A stretch of 64,000 nucleotides of DNA from contig NZ_WTYF01000004.1 in assembly GCF_009827315.1 (NCBI RefSeq), forward strand, positions 1,178,001-1,242,000, given 5' to 3'. The position numbers were made by a program, and so were the translations under genes. The notes below the pieces were generated by a model that was not told the origin of the DNA, ran no database searches, and saw only the letters and a program-made list of their open reading frames with translations. Every line of letters begins with the position of its first letter. Positions within the stretch are counted from its first letter, which is position 1. The DNA is from Qipengyuania gaetbuli (GTDB lineage Bacteria > Pseudomonadota > Alphaproteobacteria > Sphingomonadales > Sphingomonadaceae). This document shows positions 9,935 to 20,072 of the stretch, piece after piece.

Positions 9935-10066
9935 TGATATTCCTTCTGAACCCGCGGGGCCACATTGCGCTCGCGGGGCCTACTGTGCCGGGTATTCCGT
10001 CCCGGTCCGGTGCGGGGCTGTCTGCGCCCCATTGTCCGCTCCCAGCCGGATTGCTCGGGAGCCGGA

Positions 10067-10096
10067 TAAACGAAGGGCGGCCCGATGAGCCGCCCT
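10067..10096 (-). terminator. hairpin between rpsO and pnp
   Basis: AGGGCGGC and GCCGCCCT form a perfect 8-bp stem with a 7-nt loop, starting 10 bp after the rpsO stop. It is followed on the minus strand by TTCGTTTATCC, a weak T-tract. It may partly terminate rpsO transcripts, or act as a processing hairpin in the pnp leader as RNase III sites do in E. coli. Confidence 0.6.
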
Positions 10097-10106
10097 CCGG
10101 AAACTC

Positions 10107-10376
10107 TTACTTGCGAAGACCCAGCTTCGCGATCAGCGCATTGTACCGCTCGACGTCTTTCTTCTTGAGATAGGCGAGCAGGTTGCGGCGCTTGTTGACC
10201 ATCATGAGCAGGCCACGACGCGAATGGTTGTCCTTGTGGTGGTCCTTGAAGTGATCGGTCAGGTTGCGGATACGCTCGGTGAGGATCGCGACCTGTACTT
10301 CGGGGCTGCCCGTGTCGTTCGAACCCTGGGCGTTGTCCTTGATGATCACTTGCTTCTTTTCGGCGGTAACCGACAT
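10107..10376 (-). CDS. rpsO: 30S ribosomal protein S15
   Basis: An 89-residue ribosomal protein that binds 16S rRNA in the platform. It has the family length and the conserved core DTGSPEVQ, [19 protein letters not shown] and KRRNLLxYLK. The ATG at 10376 gives the canonical MSVTAE start; a GTG three codons upstream overlaps the truB stop and is less likely. It lies 5 bp after truB and upstream of pnp, the usual truB-rpsO-pnp order. Confidence 0.98.
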   Translation of the reverse strand: MSVTAEKKQVIIKDNAQGSNDTGSPEVQVAILTERIRNLTDHFKDHHKDNHSRRGLLMMVNKRRNLLAYLKKKDVERYNALIAKLGLRK

Positions 10377-10381
10377 TTCAT

Positions 10382-11302
10382 TCACTCCGCGACATCCGGC
10401 AGGTTGAAACCCCGCACGACCTTGGCCGAGCCACCGGTGAGTTCCATCAGCGCTACGGGAGTATCCTCCAGCTTCGCGAGATAGAGCCCGTCGGTATGGG
10501 GCAGTTCCGACAATACCCGGCCCTGGCGGACCGCCTGCGCGCTGTCGGGATCGAGGGATAGAGCCGGGATGTCGTCCAGCCCCGCCTCTAGCGGCAGGAG
10601 TAGGTGTTCAAGAGGCGCGCCCTTAGCGATTTCCTCCAGCTTGTCCAGCGAAATCGCCTGTTCCTGGAGGAAAGGGCCCGCCTTGACGCGACGTAAATAG
10701 GTGACGTGTCCGCAGCTTCCAAGCGCCTGTGCGATATCCCGTGCAAGGGAGCGGATGTAGGTGCCCTTGGACACGTGGGCACGCAGCGTCACCTCGCCTT
10801 CGCCAGCTTGGACGAGGTCGAACGAGTAAATGGTCACAGCACGCAGTTTCATCTCCACCTGCTCGCCGGCCCGCGCGCGGTCGTAAGCGCGCTTGCCGTC
10901 GACCTTGATCGCCGAATAGGCAGGCGGTGCCTGCTCGATCGGGCCGGTGAAGTGCGGGAGGATGGCGGAAACCTCGGCGGCGGAAGGGATGACCTCGCTC
11001 CGCGCGACCACCTCGCCTTCGGTATCGAGCGTGTCGGTCTGTTCGCCGAAGCGGATCGTGAAATCGTAGATCTTGCTCGCATCGAGCATCCGGCCAGCCA
11101 GCTTGGTCGCCTCGCCCAGCGCGATGGGCAGCACGCCTTCGGCCAGCGGGTCGAGCGTGCCGCCATGCCCCACCTTGGTCTTGGCATGACCGCCCTGCCG
11201 CAGCACGCGCTTGACCATGCCGACCGCCTGGGTCGAGCCGAGGCCGCGCGGCTTGTCGAGGACGAGCCAGCCATGCGGCGCAGGCTTGGTACGCTCTGAC
11301 AT
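10382..11302 (-). CDS. truB: tRNA pseudouridine(55) synthase
   Basis: A 306-residue enzyme that makes pseudouridine at position 55 of tRNA. Visible motifs: [14 protein letters not shown] near the start, the catalytic block [14 protein letters not shown] with Asp51, [13 protein letters not shown], and the RSLARDIAQ region. The ATG at 11302 shares one base with the TGA of the upstream M50 protease gene (TGATG), suggesting translational coupling. A longer in-frame reading upstream is only the shadow of the M50 gene. Confidence 0.97.
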   Translation of the reverse strand: MSERTKPAPHGWLVLDKPRGLGSTQAVGMVKRVLRQGGHAKTKVGHGGTLDPLAEGVLPIALGEATKLAGRMLDASKIYDFTIRFGEQTDTLDTEGEVVARSEVIPSAAEVSAILPHFTGPIEQAPPAYSAIKVDGKRAYDRARAGEQVEMKLRAVTIYSFDLVQAGEGEVTLRAHVSKGTYIRSLARDIAQALGSCGHVTYLRRVKAGPFLQEQAISLDKLEEIAKGAPLEHLLLPLEAGLDDIPALSLDPDSAQAVRQGRVLSELPHTDGLYLAKLEDTPVALMELTGGSAKVVRGFNLPDVAE

Positions 11303-11991
11303 CAGGCGAGGAAGCGGGCGATGGAATCGGCGACCGAAAAGAACAGTCCGCTCATCCATTCGACCGGCGGCCAGACGGTATTCTCGATCCAGCGGGCGTC
11401 GGGAAAGGCCCAGCTGGCCGCGATGATCACGACGAGCAGCAACATGCCGAAGGCCTGCAATTGCTGCCAGTGCCTCGCCCAGCGCCGCGGCAGGAGGCCG
11501 CCCAGGATGTGCGACCCGTCGAAGGGCGGGATCGGCAGCAGATTGAAGAAGGCGAGGAAGGCATTGATCAGGATGAACGCGCCGAAAGCGGTCATCGCGA
11601 ATTCGGGCAGCTGCGTGCCCCAGTTCGTCGCCAGGCCCGAGGCAATGCCGACCAGCACCGCGCCGACGAAGGCCAGCAGGATATTGGTCCCCGGCCCCGC
11701 GGCCGCGACCGCCATCATGCCGTAGCGCGGATTGTTGAGCCGGTTCGCATTGACCGGCACAGGCTTGGCCCAGCCGAACACCGGCCCGCCGAAAAGCGCC
11801 AGCGCGCCCGGCACCAGCAGCGTGCCGACGGGATCGACATGCTTGATCGGGTTGAGCGTCAGGCGCCCCATGTCGCGGGCAGTGGTGTCGCCGAGAGCCA
11901 GCGCGGTCCACCCGTGAGCCACCTCGTGGAACACGATTGCGATGACGAGGCACGGGATCAGGATCGCCGCGAGGATGAGAGTATCTGTCAT
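11302..11991 (-). CDS. site-2 protease family (M50) membrane metalloprotease
   Basis: A 229-residue polytopic membrane protein of the M50 group. The zinc site is clear: HEVAH at residues 22-26, with the third ligand region NLLPIPPFDG at 149-159. Five or six hydrophobic segments span the protein. It is shorter than RseP and lacks a PDZ domain, matching the small FwdE/YwhC-like site-2 proteases whose substrates are mostly unknown. The ATG at 11991 is preferred because the next upstream in-frame starts precede a polar, non-conserved stretch. Coupled to truB by a 1-base stop/start overlap; tdk lies 31 bp upstream. Confidence 0.9.
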   Translation of the reverse strand: MTDTLILAAILIPCLVIAIVFHEVAHGWTALALGDTTARDMGRLTLNPIKHVDPVGTLLVPGALALFGGPVFGWAKPVPVNANRLNNPRYGMMAVAAAGPGTNILLAFVGAVLVGIASGLATNWGTQLPEFAMTAFGAFILINAFLAFFNLLPIPPFDGSHILGGLLPRRWARHWQQLQAFGMLLLVVIIAASWAFPDARWIENTVWPPVEWMSGLFFSVADSIARFLA

Positions 11992-12022
11992 TGCCGGAAT
12001 GTAGGAAGTCGGACCGCCGGCT

Positions 12023-12607
12023 TCACCCCTCGCCCGCCAGTGCCTGCGAGAAATGCCTGCGGCACATGGCGACATAGCGGTCGTTGCCTCCGATTTCGGT
12101 CTGCGCGCCTTCGCTGACAGCCTTGCCGGTTGCATCGACGCGCAGGTTCATCGTCGCCTTGCGCCCGCAGTCGCACACGGCCTTCATTTCGACCAGCGCA
12201 TCGGCAATGCCAAGGAGGGCAGCGGAACCGGGAAACAGCTCGCCCTGGAAATCGGTGCGCAGGCCATAGCACAGCACCGGGATCCCGTGCCTGTCGGCAA
12301 GATCGGCCAGCTGCCACACCTGCTCCTTGGTCAGGAACTGCGCCTCGTCCACCAGCACGCAGGCGAGCGGCGTTTCGGCGTGCTGGGCAAGCACATGGCC
12401 CGCAATATCAGTGCTGCTCTCGAACCGGTTGGCATCGCTGGCCAGGCCGATGCGGCTGGAAATCGCGCCGAAACCCGGGCGATCGTCGATGGCCGCGGTC
12501 CACAGCGAAACCTTCATCCCCCGCTCGCCATAGTTGAACGCGGTCTGGAGGAGCGTGGAACTCTTCCCCGCATTCATGCTGGCATAGTAGAAATAGAGCT
12601 TGGCCAT
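12023..12607 (-). CDS. tdk: thymidine kinase (type II)
   Basis: A 194-residue kinase phosphorylating thymidine to dTMP in the salvage pathway. The P-loop is SMNAGKSS at 10-17, the Walker B/catalytic site is DEAQF at 87-91, and the lasso and zinc site use C145, C147, C182 and H185. Length is that of the bacterial tetrameric enzyme. It heads the minus-strand group tdk-M50-truB-rpsO-pnp and is divergent from the AbgT transporter gene 99 bp away. Confidence 0.96.
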   Translation of the reverse strand: MAKLYFYYASMNAGKSSTLLQTAFNYGERGMKVSLWTAAIDDRPGFGAISSRIGLASDANRFESSTDIAGHVLAQHAETPLACVLVDEAQFLTKEQVWQLADLADRHGIPVLCYGLRTDFQGELFPGSAALLGIADALVEMKAVCDCGRKATMNLRVDATGKAVSEGAQTEIGGNDRYVAMCRRHFSQALAGEG

Positions 12608-12706
12608 CGCTGGGTCCTAGCCTGCTGCGCCAGGCCTGTTAAGGAGACCGTCAGACAGGATTGGGGATGACAATCCCGCGCAAGTAAAAGGCGAGGCACT
12701 ACAAAG

Positions 12707-14341
12707 ATGGCAGAAGCGAGGACCGCGACCAGCACGCAGACCGGAATTCTCGGATGGGTGGAAAGGACCGGCAATAAGCTGCCCGACCCCGTCTTTATCT
12801 TCTTCTACCTGATCCTGGCCCTTGTTGTCGTGTCGATCATTGCAGCGATGGCGGGGGTTTCCGCCCTGCATCCCACCGCGATCGACGAGGCCACGGGCGC
12901 AGCGCTGCGCATCGATGCCGTCAGCCTGCTGGCGCCGGAAAATATCCAGCGGCTCTGGGTCGAAATGCCCAAGACCTTCACTCACTTCCACCCGCTCGGT
13001 TACGTGCTGGTAGTGATGCTGGGCGCAGGCGTGGCGGAACGTTCAGGCTTCTTTGCGGCAGGCATGTCCAAGGCCGTGAAAAGCGCTCCGAAGGCGCTTC
13101 TGACGCCTGTCGTTGCGCTTGTTGCCATGATCGGCAACCACGCGGCCGATGCCGGCTATGTCGTGCTGATCCCTCTCGCAGGCATCCTGTTCGCCGCCGC
13201 GGGTCGCCATCCGCTGGCCGGGATCGCTGCCGCATTCGCCGGCGTTTCGGGCGGCTTTTCGGCCAATATCTCTCCCGGCCAGCTAGACGCCTTGCTGTTC
13301 GGCATCACCGAGGAAGCGGTCGGCGCGAGCGCGCTCGATCCGACCTGGACCGCGAACATAGCGGGCAACTGGTACTTCATCACTGCCATGACAGTGCTGT
13401 TCCTGCCGATCATCTGGTACGTGACCGACAAGGTCATCGAGCCGCGGCTGGGCCCTTGGAAAGGCGGCGCGACCGCCGGCGCGGCCGACACAGCCGATGT
13501 CGCCATTCCCGGTGACGAGCAGGCGAGCAAGGGCCTGCGCCATGCCGGGCTGGCCGCACTTTTCGTCATCGCCCTTTGGCTTGTGATGGTCTTCGCGCCG
13601 GGCACGCCCCTGATCGACGAAGCTGCCTGCGACACGATCCCGGCCGCCAATTGCTCGATCCACACCCAGCTTGCCCCGCTCTACCAGTCGCTGGTCGCGG
13701 CCTTCTTCCTGCTCTTCCTGCTGACCGGCTGGGCCTATGGCCGTGCCGCAGGGACGATCAAGGACCACCGAGATCTGGTGAACATGATGGCCGAAAGCAT
13801 GAAGGACATGGGCTATTACCTCGTCCTTGCTTTCGCCGCCGCGCATTTCGTGGCCATGTTCGGCTGGTCGAACCTCGGCCTGATTACCGCCGTGCACGGC
13901 GCTGCAGGGATCGAGAGTACGGGCCTGCCGCTGCCGCTGGTGATTGGGCTGATGGTGCTGTTTGCTGCCTTGCTCAATCTCTTCGTCGGCTCGGCCAGCG
14001 CGAAATGGGCGCTGCTGGCTCCGATCCTGGTGCCCATGCTCATGCTGCTCGGTATCAGTCCGGAAGGCGCCACCGCAGCCTACCGCGTGGGCGACAGCGC
14101 GACCAACATCATCACGCCGCTGATGGTCTATTTCCCGCTGATCCTCGTCTTCGCGCAGCGCTGGCAGAAGGATTTCGGCCTCGGCAGCCTTACCGCGATG
14201 ATGCTGCCGTACTCGCTATGGCTGCTCGTCTCGGGCACGCTGTTGATCGTCGGTTGGGTCTATCTCGGCATACCGCTGGGACCGGATGCACCGGTCGGCT
14301 ACACGCTGCCCGAAATGGCTGCGCCGGCGATCGCGCAGTGA
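12707..14341 (+). CDS. AbgT family transporter
   Basis: A 544-residue inner-membrane carrier of the AbgT/MtrF family, known for p-aminobenzoyl-glutamate uptake or sulfonamide efflux. It has about 11-12 hydrophobic segments, the N-terminal WVERTGNKLPDP typical of the family, and the conserved hairpin regions GNHAADAGYV and GSASAKWALLAP, followed by RVGDSATNIITPL. Substrate and direction cannot be told from sequence. It stands alone on the plus strand between rbfA and tdk. Confidence 0.92.
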   Translation: MAEARTATSTQTGILGWVERTGNKLPDPVFIFFYLILALVVVSIIAAMAGVSALHPTAIDEATGAALRIDAVSLLAPENIQRLWVEMPKTFTHFHPLGYVLVVMLGAGVAERSGFFAAGMSKAVKSAPKALLTPVVALVAMIGNHAADAGYVVLIPLAGILFAAAGRHPLAGIAAAFAGVSGGFSANISPGQLDALLFGITEEAVGASALDPTWTANIAGNWYFITAMTVLFLPIIWYVTDKVIEPRLGPWKGGATAGAADTADVAIPGDEQASKGLRHAGLAALFVIALWLVMVFAPGTPLIDEAACDTIPAANCSIHTQLAPLYQSLVAAFFLLFLLTGWAYGRAAGTIKDHRDLVNMMAESMKDMGYYLVLAFAAAHFVAMFGWSNLGLITAVHGAAGIESTGLPLPLVIGLMVLFAALLNLFVGSASAKWALLAPILVPMLMLLGISPEGATAAYRVGDSATNIITPLMVYFPLILVFAQRWQKDFGLGSLTAMMLPYSLWLLVSGTLLIVGWVYLGIPLGPDAPVGYTLPEMAAPAIAQ

Positions 14342-14356
14342 TCGCCGGCTAGGCGC

Positions 14357-14752
14357 TCAGTCTTCGTCGAGGTCGCGGGCCACGCGCGGGTCGTCGAGCA
14401 GGCGCTCGATCCGGTCGGCCTCGTCGAAGCTCTCGTCCGGCTGGAAGGACAGCTTCGGCGCGAACTTGAGGCCGAGGCGCTTGGCGACTTCCTTCTGGAA
14501 GAAGGCGGTATTGGTGCGCAGCGCCTTCAGTACCTTCTCCTCGTCCTGGCCGAGCAGCGGCTTCACATATGCTTTCGCATTGCGCAGGTCCGGTGTCATG
14601 CGCACTTCGGTCACGGCGATGTTGGAGGCGGACAGCACCTCGTCATGCGCTTCGCCGCGGGCAAGCAGTTCGGACAGGATGTGTCGCACCCGCTCGCCCA
14701 CCTTGAGCACGCGGACCGACTGCTGTTCGGGAGTGGACTGGTTGCGGGCCAT
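14357..14752 (-). CDS. rbfA: ribosome-binding factor A
   Basis: A 131-residue type II KH-fold protein needed for late 30S maturation and processing of the 16S rRNA 5' end. Seen: [18 protein letters not shown] at the N-terminus, [17 protein letters not shown] in the middle, and the [31 protein letters not shown] block. The C-terminus is acidic. Its ATG shares one base with the stop of the upstream thioesterase gene, placing it as the last gene of the rimP-nusA-ylxR-infB operon. Confidence 0.97.
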   Translation of the reverse strand: MARNQSTPEQQSVRVLKVGERVRHILSELLARGEAHDEVLSASNIAVTEVRMTPDLRNAKAYVKPLLGQDEEKVLKALRTNTAFFQKEVAKRLGLKFAPKLSFQPDESFDEADRIERLLDDPRVARDLDED

Positions 14753-15171
14753 CAGGCGTCTCCTGTCGGGCGCGGGGTTGGAATGGCGGTGCTGGTCGAC
14801 CGTGCAAGCAGCGTGCCTGCCTCGTCGAACAATTCGCCTTCGAGGAAGATCACGCGGCGGCCGCGGCGCACCACGCGCCCCTTGCCGATGAGCGGTCCAG
14901 CCTGGACCGGGCGCAGAAGGGTCATGCTGATTTCGAGGTTCAACGGGGCTTCGGCGTGGTCGGTCGCCCAGACGTGCGCCCAGCCCATCACCTCGTCGAG
15001 GAAACCTGCAATGAGGCCGCCCTGCACGCTGCCGCGCGGGGTGATGAAACTGGCCGGGGCATTGAAGCGGAGCGTGATTTCCTCACGCTCCGCATCGAAG
15101 CTGTCGAAGGCGACGCCCATCAGGTCCGCATGTGCGGCGCCGAGGGCGTGCCGGGTCAGGTCTTCGCTCAC
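14752..15171 (-). CDS. PaaI-type hotdog-fold thioesterase
   Basis: A 139-residue hotdog-fold protein resembling acyl-CoA thioesterases of the PaaI/YbgC group. Visible features: the central helix region [20 protein letters not shown] (about 44-63) with the acidic residue expected of the active site, and the strand pair [16 protein letters not shown] followed by [17 protein letters not shown]. It is joined to infB by a 4-base ATGA overlap and to rbfA by a 1-base overlap, so it is embedded in the translation operon. The substrate is unknown. Confidence 0.85.
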   Translation of the reverse strand: MSEDLTRHALGAAHADLMGVAFDSFDAEREEITLRFNAPASFITPRGSVQGGLIAGFLDEVMGWAHVWATDHAEAPLNLEISMTLLRPVQAGPLIGKGRVVRRGRRVIFLEGELFDEAGTLLARSTSTAIPTPRPTGDA

Positions 15172-17666
15172 AGCGTGCGTTCACGCTCCTCGACCTCGAA
15201 CACCTCGAGCTGGTCGCCCGGCTTGATGTCGTTGGTGTCGGCGAGGACCACGCCGCATTCGAGGCCGGCGCGGACTTCGTCCACGTCGTCCTTGAAGCGC
15301 CGCAGCGAGGCGATGGTGGTGGCCGAGACGATGACGTCCTCGCGCGTGAGACGGGCATGGAGGCCCTTGCGGATGACGCCTTCCTCGACCAGCAGGCCGG
15401 CGGCCTTGTCGCGCTTGCCCGAACGGAAGACTTCCTTGACGGCCGCACGGCCGACGACGTTCTCGATCCGCTCCGGACCCAGCTCGCCAGCCATCTCCTT
15501 CGCGATTTCCTCGGTCAGGTGGTAGATGACGTCGTAGTACTTCATCTCCACGCCGTCGCGCTTCACCAGTTCGCGCGCCTTGGCGTTCGGACGGACGTTG
15601 AAGCCGATGATCGGCGCGTTCGAGGCCGAAGCCAGCGTCACGTCGCTTTCGGTGATCGCACCCACGCCTGCATGCAGGACGCGGACCTTAATCTCGTCGT
15701 TCGAGAGGTTGTGCAGCGCGGTCACGATCGCTTCGACCGAACCCTGCACGTCCGCCTTCACGACGACCGGGAATTCGATCACGTTCGAAGCGAGGTTGTT
15801 GAACATGGTGTCGAAGCTGGTCGGGGCGAGCGCGGTGCGCTTTTCGGTCGCCTTTTCCTGGCGATAGGCCGCGACTTCACGGGCACGCTGTTCGTTCTCG
15901 ACCACGGTCAGGACATCGCCTGCACGCGGCACGCCGCCGAGGCCGAGGACCTCGACCGGCATGGAGGGGCCGGCTTCCTTGATCTGCTTGCCCTGGTCGT
16001 TGACGATTGCGCGGACGCGGCCGCTCTCGGTACCCACGACGAAGGTGTCGCCGCGCTTCAGCGTACCGCGATTGACCAGCACGGTCGCCACCGGACCACG
16101 GCCCTTGTCGAGCTGCGCTTCGATGACGGTCGCTTCCGCCATGCGGTCGGGGTTCGCCTTCAGTTCGAGCAGTTCGGCCTGGAGCGCGATCTTTTCGAGC
16201 AAATCGTCGAGACCGGTCTTGGCCTTGGCCGAGATTTCCACGTCCTGCACGTCGCCCGACATGGCTTCTACGATGACCTCGTGCTCGAGCAGGCGGCTGC
16301 GGATGTTGTTCGGATCGGCTTCCGGCTTGTCCATCTTGTTGATGGCGACGATCATCGGGACGCCAGCAGCCTTGGTGTGATTGATGGCCTCGATCGTCTG
16401 CGGCATGATGCCGTCGTCGGCCGCGACCACCAACACCACGATGTCGGTCACGTTGGCGCCGCGCTGGCGCATTTCGGTGAACGCGGCGTGGCCCGGTGTG
16501 TCGAGGAAGGTGATCAGATCGCCGCCCTTGGTCTTCACCTGGTAACTGCCGATGTGCTGCGTTATGCCGCCGGCTTCGCCCTTCACGACATTGGCGCCGC
16601 GAAGCGCGTCGAGCAGGCTGGTCTTGCCGTGGTCGACGTGGCCCATGATGGTGACCACCGGCGGACGCGGCTTCAGCGTATCTTCCGGATCGACGTCCTC
16701 TTCGTTCTGGATATCGACGTCGGCCTCGGACACCTTCTGGATATTGTGGCCGAACTGTTCGACGAGCAGTTCCGCCGTATCCTGGTCGATCGTCTGGTTG
16801 ACGGTGACCATCATGTCGAGGTTGAAGAGTTCCTTCACCAGGTCGGCACCCTTCTCGCCCATGCGCTTGGCCAGTTCGCCGACCGTGATCGCTTCGGGCA
16901 CGACCACGTCGCGGACCTGCTTTTCACGCGGCTTGTTCGAACCGCCACCCTGCAGGCGGCGTTCCTTCTCGCGGGCACGCTTCAGCGCGGCGAGGCTGCG
17001 TGCACGGCGGCCTTCGTCGTCGTTGAGGGCCTTGTTGACCGTCAGCTTGCCCGAACGGCGCTTGTCCGGACGTTCTTCGGCGCGAACCGGCTTGTCGTCC
17101 TTCTTCTTGCGCTCGGGCTTCTTGATTTCGGGGCGCTTGACCGGCGTGAACTTGCGCGGGGCAGGCGTCGGCGTGCCGTCGTCGGAGGTTTCTTCCGCAT
17201 CGACAGGCTGTTCGGCAGGAGCGGCCTTGGCAGCTTCCTTGGCCTGCTTTTCGGCGGCTTCTTCTGCCTTGCGGTTGTCCTCGGCGCGCTTCTTCTCGTC
17301 CTCGGCAGCCTTCTTGGCGGCTTCCTCGTCGCGCTTGCGCGCTTCTTCGGCCAGCTTCAGGCGATCTTCCTCGGCCTCGCGCTGGAGGCGGGCGACGCGT
17401 TCCTGCGGCGTTTCGGATGGCGGAGCGGGCTTCTTGGGCTCAGCCTTCTTCGCCACCGGAGCCGGGGCTGGCGCAGGTGCCGGTTCAGGGGCCGCGGGCG
17501 GCGGAGGCGGCGGCGCCTCGCCCGGTTTCACGAGCTTGCGGCGGCGCTTCACCTCGACCGCAACCTTGTTGGTGCGGCCGTGGCTGAAGGTCTGCTTGAC
17601 CTCGCCCGGCTGAGCGCCCTTCAGGGTCAGCGGCTTGCGGGCAGGTTTCTTGTCGTCGTCGCTCAT
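15168..17666 (-). CDS. infB: translation initiation factor IF-2
   Basis: An 832-residue GTPase that places initiator tRNA on the 30S subunit. The N-terminal third (1-235) is charged, Ala/Lys/Glu/Pro-rich and poorly conserved, as usual. An IF2_N domain (about 250-300, [18 protein letters not shown]) precedes the G domain, with G1 GHVDHGKTS near 342, DTPGHAAF, and [10 protein letters not shown]. Domains II-IV follow to the end. It overlaps ylxR upstream and the thioesterase gene downstream by 4 bases each. Confidence 0.98.
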   Translation of the reverse strand: MSDDDKKPARKPLTLKGAQPGEVKQTFSHGRTNKVAVEVKRRRKLVKPGEAPPPPPPAAPEPAPAPAPAPVAKKAEPKKPAPPSETPQERVARLQREAEEDRLKLAEEARKRDEEAAKKAAEDEKKRAEDNRKAEEAAEKQAKEAAKAAPAEQPVDAEETSDDGTPTPAPRKFTPVKRPEIKKPERKKKDDKPVRAEERPDKRRSGKLTVNKALNDDEGRRARSLAALKRAREKERRLQGGGSNKPREKQVRDVVVPEAITVGELAKRMGEKGADLVKELFNLDMMVTVNQTIDQDTAELLVEQFGHNIQKVSEADVDIQNEEDVDPEDTLKPRPPVVTIMGHVDHGKTSLLDALRGANVVKGEAGGITQHIGSYQVKTKGGDLITFLDTPGHAAFTEMRQRGANVTDIVVLVVAADDGIMPQTIEAINHTKAAGVPMIVAINKMDKPEADPNNIRSRLLEHEVIVEAMSGDVQDVEISAKAKTGLDDLLEKIALQAELLELKANPDRMAEATVIEAQLDKGRGPVATVLVNRGTLKRGDTFVVGTESGRVRAIVNDQGKQIKEAGPSMPVEVLGLGGVPRAGDVLTVVENEQRAREVAAYRQEKATEKRTALAPTSFDTMFNNLASNVIEFPVVVKADVQGSVEAIVTALHNLSNDEIKVRVLHAGVGAITESDVTLASASNAPIIGFNVRPNAKARELVKRDGVEMKYYDVIYHLTEEIAKEMAGELGPERIENVVGRAAVKEVFRSGKRDKAAGLLVEEGVIRKGLHARLTREDVIVSATTIASLRRFKDDVDEVRAGLECGVVLADTNDIKPGDQLEVFEVEERERTL

Positions 17667-18427
17667 TCTTGCTCGTTTCTCTTCGTCTTATCGTTCGTAT
17701 CGTCAGCGGCGCGCGCAATCGCGCGCCCATTGTCGGCCGGGATGTCTTGCCCCAGGTAATGCATCAGGCGCTCCAGGGGCCTCAGCACCCTTGCGACCGC
17801 AGCATCGTCGGCCAGCGCCATGTGGACGACATTGTCGCGGCCCAATGCCACAGACAATGCGTCACGGTCCAGTGGGAGTTCCCACCCGCGCATGCCCGAG
17901 CCTTCGGCTTCTTCGCCGACGCGCCAGGCCTGGTCGAGTTTCTTGCGCCCGTCCTCGCTCGCATCGCTGGCGTGCAGCAGCAGGGCCACGCCCCCGCCGC
18001 GCGCCGTTTCGGCGATGCGCTGCGTGCCCAAGATAAGGGCTCCGACGCGCATTTCGAGCCCCAGCCGGTCGAGAAAGACGCGCCGTAGCGCATCCTCGAT
18101 CTTGGCCGGCAGGTCCTGCGGGATTTCCAGCTCGCTCGTCTTGAAGGCACGCGACAGCGCGCCCTTGAGCTTGCCGTTGGCCAGCGCCTCCTCGACCATC
18201 GTGCGCGAGGCACAGACCCATGCGCCCCGCCCCGGTGCCTTTTCATGGGCATCGGGCAGGACCAGGCCGGAGGGCGAGACGGCGAGGCGGACCAGCGTCG
18301 CGCGCGGTCCGCTCTCCCCTGTCAGGATGCAGCGGCGTTCCGGACGAGACTTGGCGGGCTCCGGTTTACGGGGCCGCAAGTCTTCAGCGATGTCTGGGCT
18401 CAGGCGCTCATTGGGTGGAGTCCGCAT
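17663..18427 (-). CDS. YlxR/DUF448 RNA-binding protein with L7Ae-like C-terminal domain
   Basis: A 254-residue nucleic-acid-binding protein. Residues about 31-75 are the YlxR (DUF448) domain (RRCILTGE, LVRLAVSPSG, GRGAWVC). Residues about 125-215 look like an L7Ae/Gadd45-type domain (GALILGTQRIAETARGG). Alphaproteobacterial versions carry both domains in one chain. It sits between nusA and infB as in most bacteria, overlapping nusA by 20 bp and infB by 4 bp. A role in transcription/translation coupling is inferred from position; YlxR biochemistry is only partly known. Confidence 0.93.
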   Translation of the reverse strand: MRTPPNERLSPDIAEDLRPRKPEPAKSRPERRCILTGESGPRATLVRLAVSPSGLVLPDAHEKAPGRGAWVCASRTMVEEALANGKLKGALSRAFKTSELEIPQDLPAKIEDALRRVFLDRLGLEMRVGALILGTQRIAETARGGGVALLLHASDASEDGRKKLDQAWRVGEEAEGSGMRGWELPLDRDALSVALGRDNVVHMALADDAAVARVLRPLERLMHYLGQDIPADNGRAIARAADDTNDKTKRNEQE

Positions 18428-20072
18428 CGGCGGCCTCCTGCGTGTCGGTTGCCTCGGCCGGGGCCGCAGCGTCCTCTTCGTCTTCGAACCAGTGGGCGCG
18501 GGCAGCCATGATGATCTCGTTGCCCTGCTCTTCGGTCAGGCCGTATTCGCCCAGCACGCCGCCCTTGTCCTGCTCGCGCATCGGACGGTCGCGGCGCATC
18601 GGCGGGCCGTCGGCATTGTTGCGGCGGCGCGGCGCTTCGCGCTTCTTGGCGATGAGTTCGTCGGTGGCGAGGTCGGCCAGGTCGTCGAGCGTCTTGATGC
18701 CCGCCTTGCCCAGCGTCACCAGCATGGCTTCGCTGAGGTGCGGCAGTTCTGCCAGATCATCCTCGACGCCCAGCTCGCGGCGCGTTTCGCGGTGCGCGGC
18801 TTCCTGGCGATCGAGCGCTTCCTGCGCACGGCTCTGGAGTTCCTCGGCCAGTTCCTCGTCGAAGCCTTCGATGCCGGCGAGTTCTTCCAGCTCGACATAG
18901 GCGACTTCCTCGAGGTCGGCGAAGCCTTCGGCGACGAGCAGCTGCGAAAGCGTTTCGTCGACATCCAGTTCCTCTTCGAACATCTTCGAGCGCTCGGCGA
19001 ATTCCTTCTGGCGCTTCTCCGAGGCTTCTTCCTCGGTCATGATGTCGATCTGGTTGCCGGTCAGCTGGCTGGCAAGGCGCACGTTCTGGCCGCGGCGGCC
19101 GATGGCAAGCGACAGCTGGTCGTCGGGCACGACGACTTCGATGCGGCCGTCTTCTTCATCGAGGACCACGCGGCTGACAGTGGCCGGCTGCAGCGCGTTC
19201 ACGATGAAGGTCGCGCCGTCTTCCGACCAGGGGATGATGTCGATCTTTTCGCCCTGCAGTTCCTGCACGACGGCCTGGACGCGGCTCCCCTTCATGCCGA
19301 CGCAGGCGCCGACGGGGTCGATGCTGCTGTCGTGGCTGATCACGCCGATCTTCGCGCGGCTGCCCGGGTCGCGGGCGGCAGCCTTGATCTCGATGATGCC
19401 GTCGTAGATTTCGGGCACTTCCTGCGCGAACAGTTTCTTCATGAAGTCGGGGTGCGCGCGGCTGAGGAAGATCTGCGGACCGCGGTTGTTGCGTTCCACC
19501 TTGGTGATGAGCGCGCGGACACGCTCGCCGACACGGGCGGCTTCGCGCGGGATCTGCTGGTCGCGGCGGATGACGCCTTCGGCACGGCCAAGGTTGACGA
19601 TCACGTGGCCGAATTCGACCGACTTGATCACGCCGGTGATGACTTCGCCGGCGCGGTCCTGGAATTCGTTGAACTGGCGCTCACGCTCGGCATCGCGGAC
19701 CTTCTGGAAGATCACCTGCTTGGCCGACTGCGCGTCGATACGGCCGAGGTCGACCGGCGGCAGCGGATCGACGATGAAGTCGCCGACCTTGGCATTGGCG
19801 TCGAGCTTGGCGGCCTGCTTCAGGTCCACCTGCTTGAAGTAGTCCTCGACCTCTTCGACGACCTCGACGACGCGCCACAGGCGCAGGTCGCCGGTCTGCG
19901 GGTCGAGTTTTGCACGGATGTCGTTTTCCGCGCCGTAACGGTTGCGGGCCGACTTCTGGATCGCTTCTTCCATCGCCTCGATGACGATGGACTTGTCGAT
20001 CATCTTTTCCGAAGCAACCGCGTTCGCGATCGCGAGGAGTTCTGCCTTGTTGGCGGAAATGGCACTGGCCAT
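18408..20072 (-). CDS. nusA: transcription termination/antitermination protein NusA
   Basis: A 554-residue RNA polymerase-binding factor controlling pausing, termination and antitermination. In order: N-terminal polymerase-binding domain (1-130), S1 (about 135-200, GEVITGVIKSVEFGHVIVNLG), two KH domains (about 205-345, with GACVGMKGSRVQ and AIGRRGQNVRLA), and a C-terminal region with two helix-hairpin-helix-like repeats (about 385-420 and 445-475) and an acidic tail. Its ATG shares one base with the rimP stop. Confidence 0.98.
   Translation of the reverse strand: MASAISANKAELLAIANAVASEKMIDKSIVIEAMEEAIQKSARNRYGAENDIRAKLDPQTGDLRLWRVVEVVEEVEDYFKQVDLKQAAKLDANAKVGDFIVDPLPPVDLGRIDAQSAKQVIFQKVRDAERERQFNEFQDRAGEVITGVIKSVEFGHVIVNLGRAEGVIRRDQQIPREAARVGERVRALITKVERNNRGPQIFLSRAHPDFMKKLFAQEVPEIYDGIIEIKAAARDPGSRAKIGVISHDSSIDPVGACVGMKGSRVQAVVQELQGEKIDIIPWSEDGATFIVNALQPATVSRVVLDEEDGRIEVVVPDDQLSLAIGRRGQNVRLASQLTGNQIDIMTEEEASEKRQKEFAERSKMFEEELDVDETLSQLLVAEGFADLEEVAYVELEELAGIEGFDEELAEELQSRAQEALDRQEAAHRETRRELGVEDDLAELPHLSEAMLVTLGKAGIKTLDDLADLATDELIAKKREAPRRRNNADGPPMRRDRPMREQDKGGVLGEYGLTEEQGNEIIMAARAHWFEDEEDAAAPAEATDTQEAADADSTQ

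Noticed and set aside
7661..9937. A 758-codon open frame on the plus strand opposite pnp.
   Set aside because: It is an exact antisense shadow produced by GC-rich third positions; pnp has full domain and motif support, and this frame has no recognisable motif.
11303..11953. Possible N-terminal extension of TruB by about 217 residues.
   Set aside because: The extension lies in the wrong frame across the M50 protease gene and has no similarity to pseudouridine synthases; TruB starts at 11302.
15132..17759. An 875-codon plus-strand open frame opposite infB.
   Set aside because: Antisense shadow of IF-2; no start site, motif or plausible composition.
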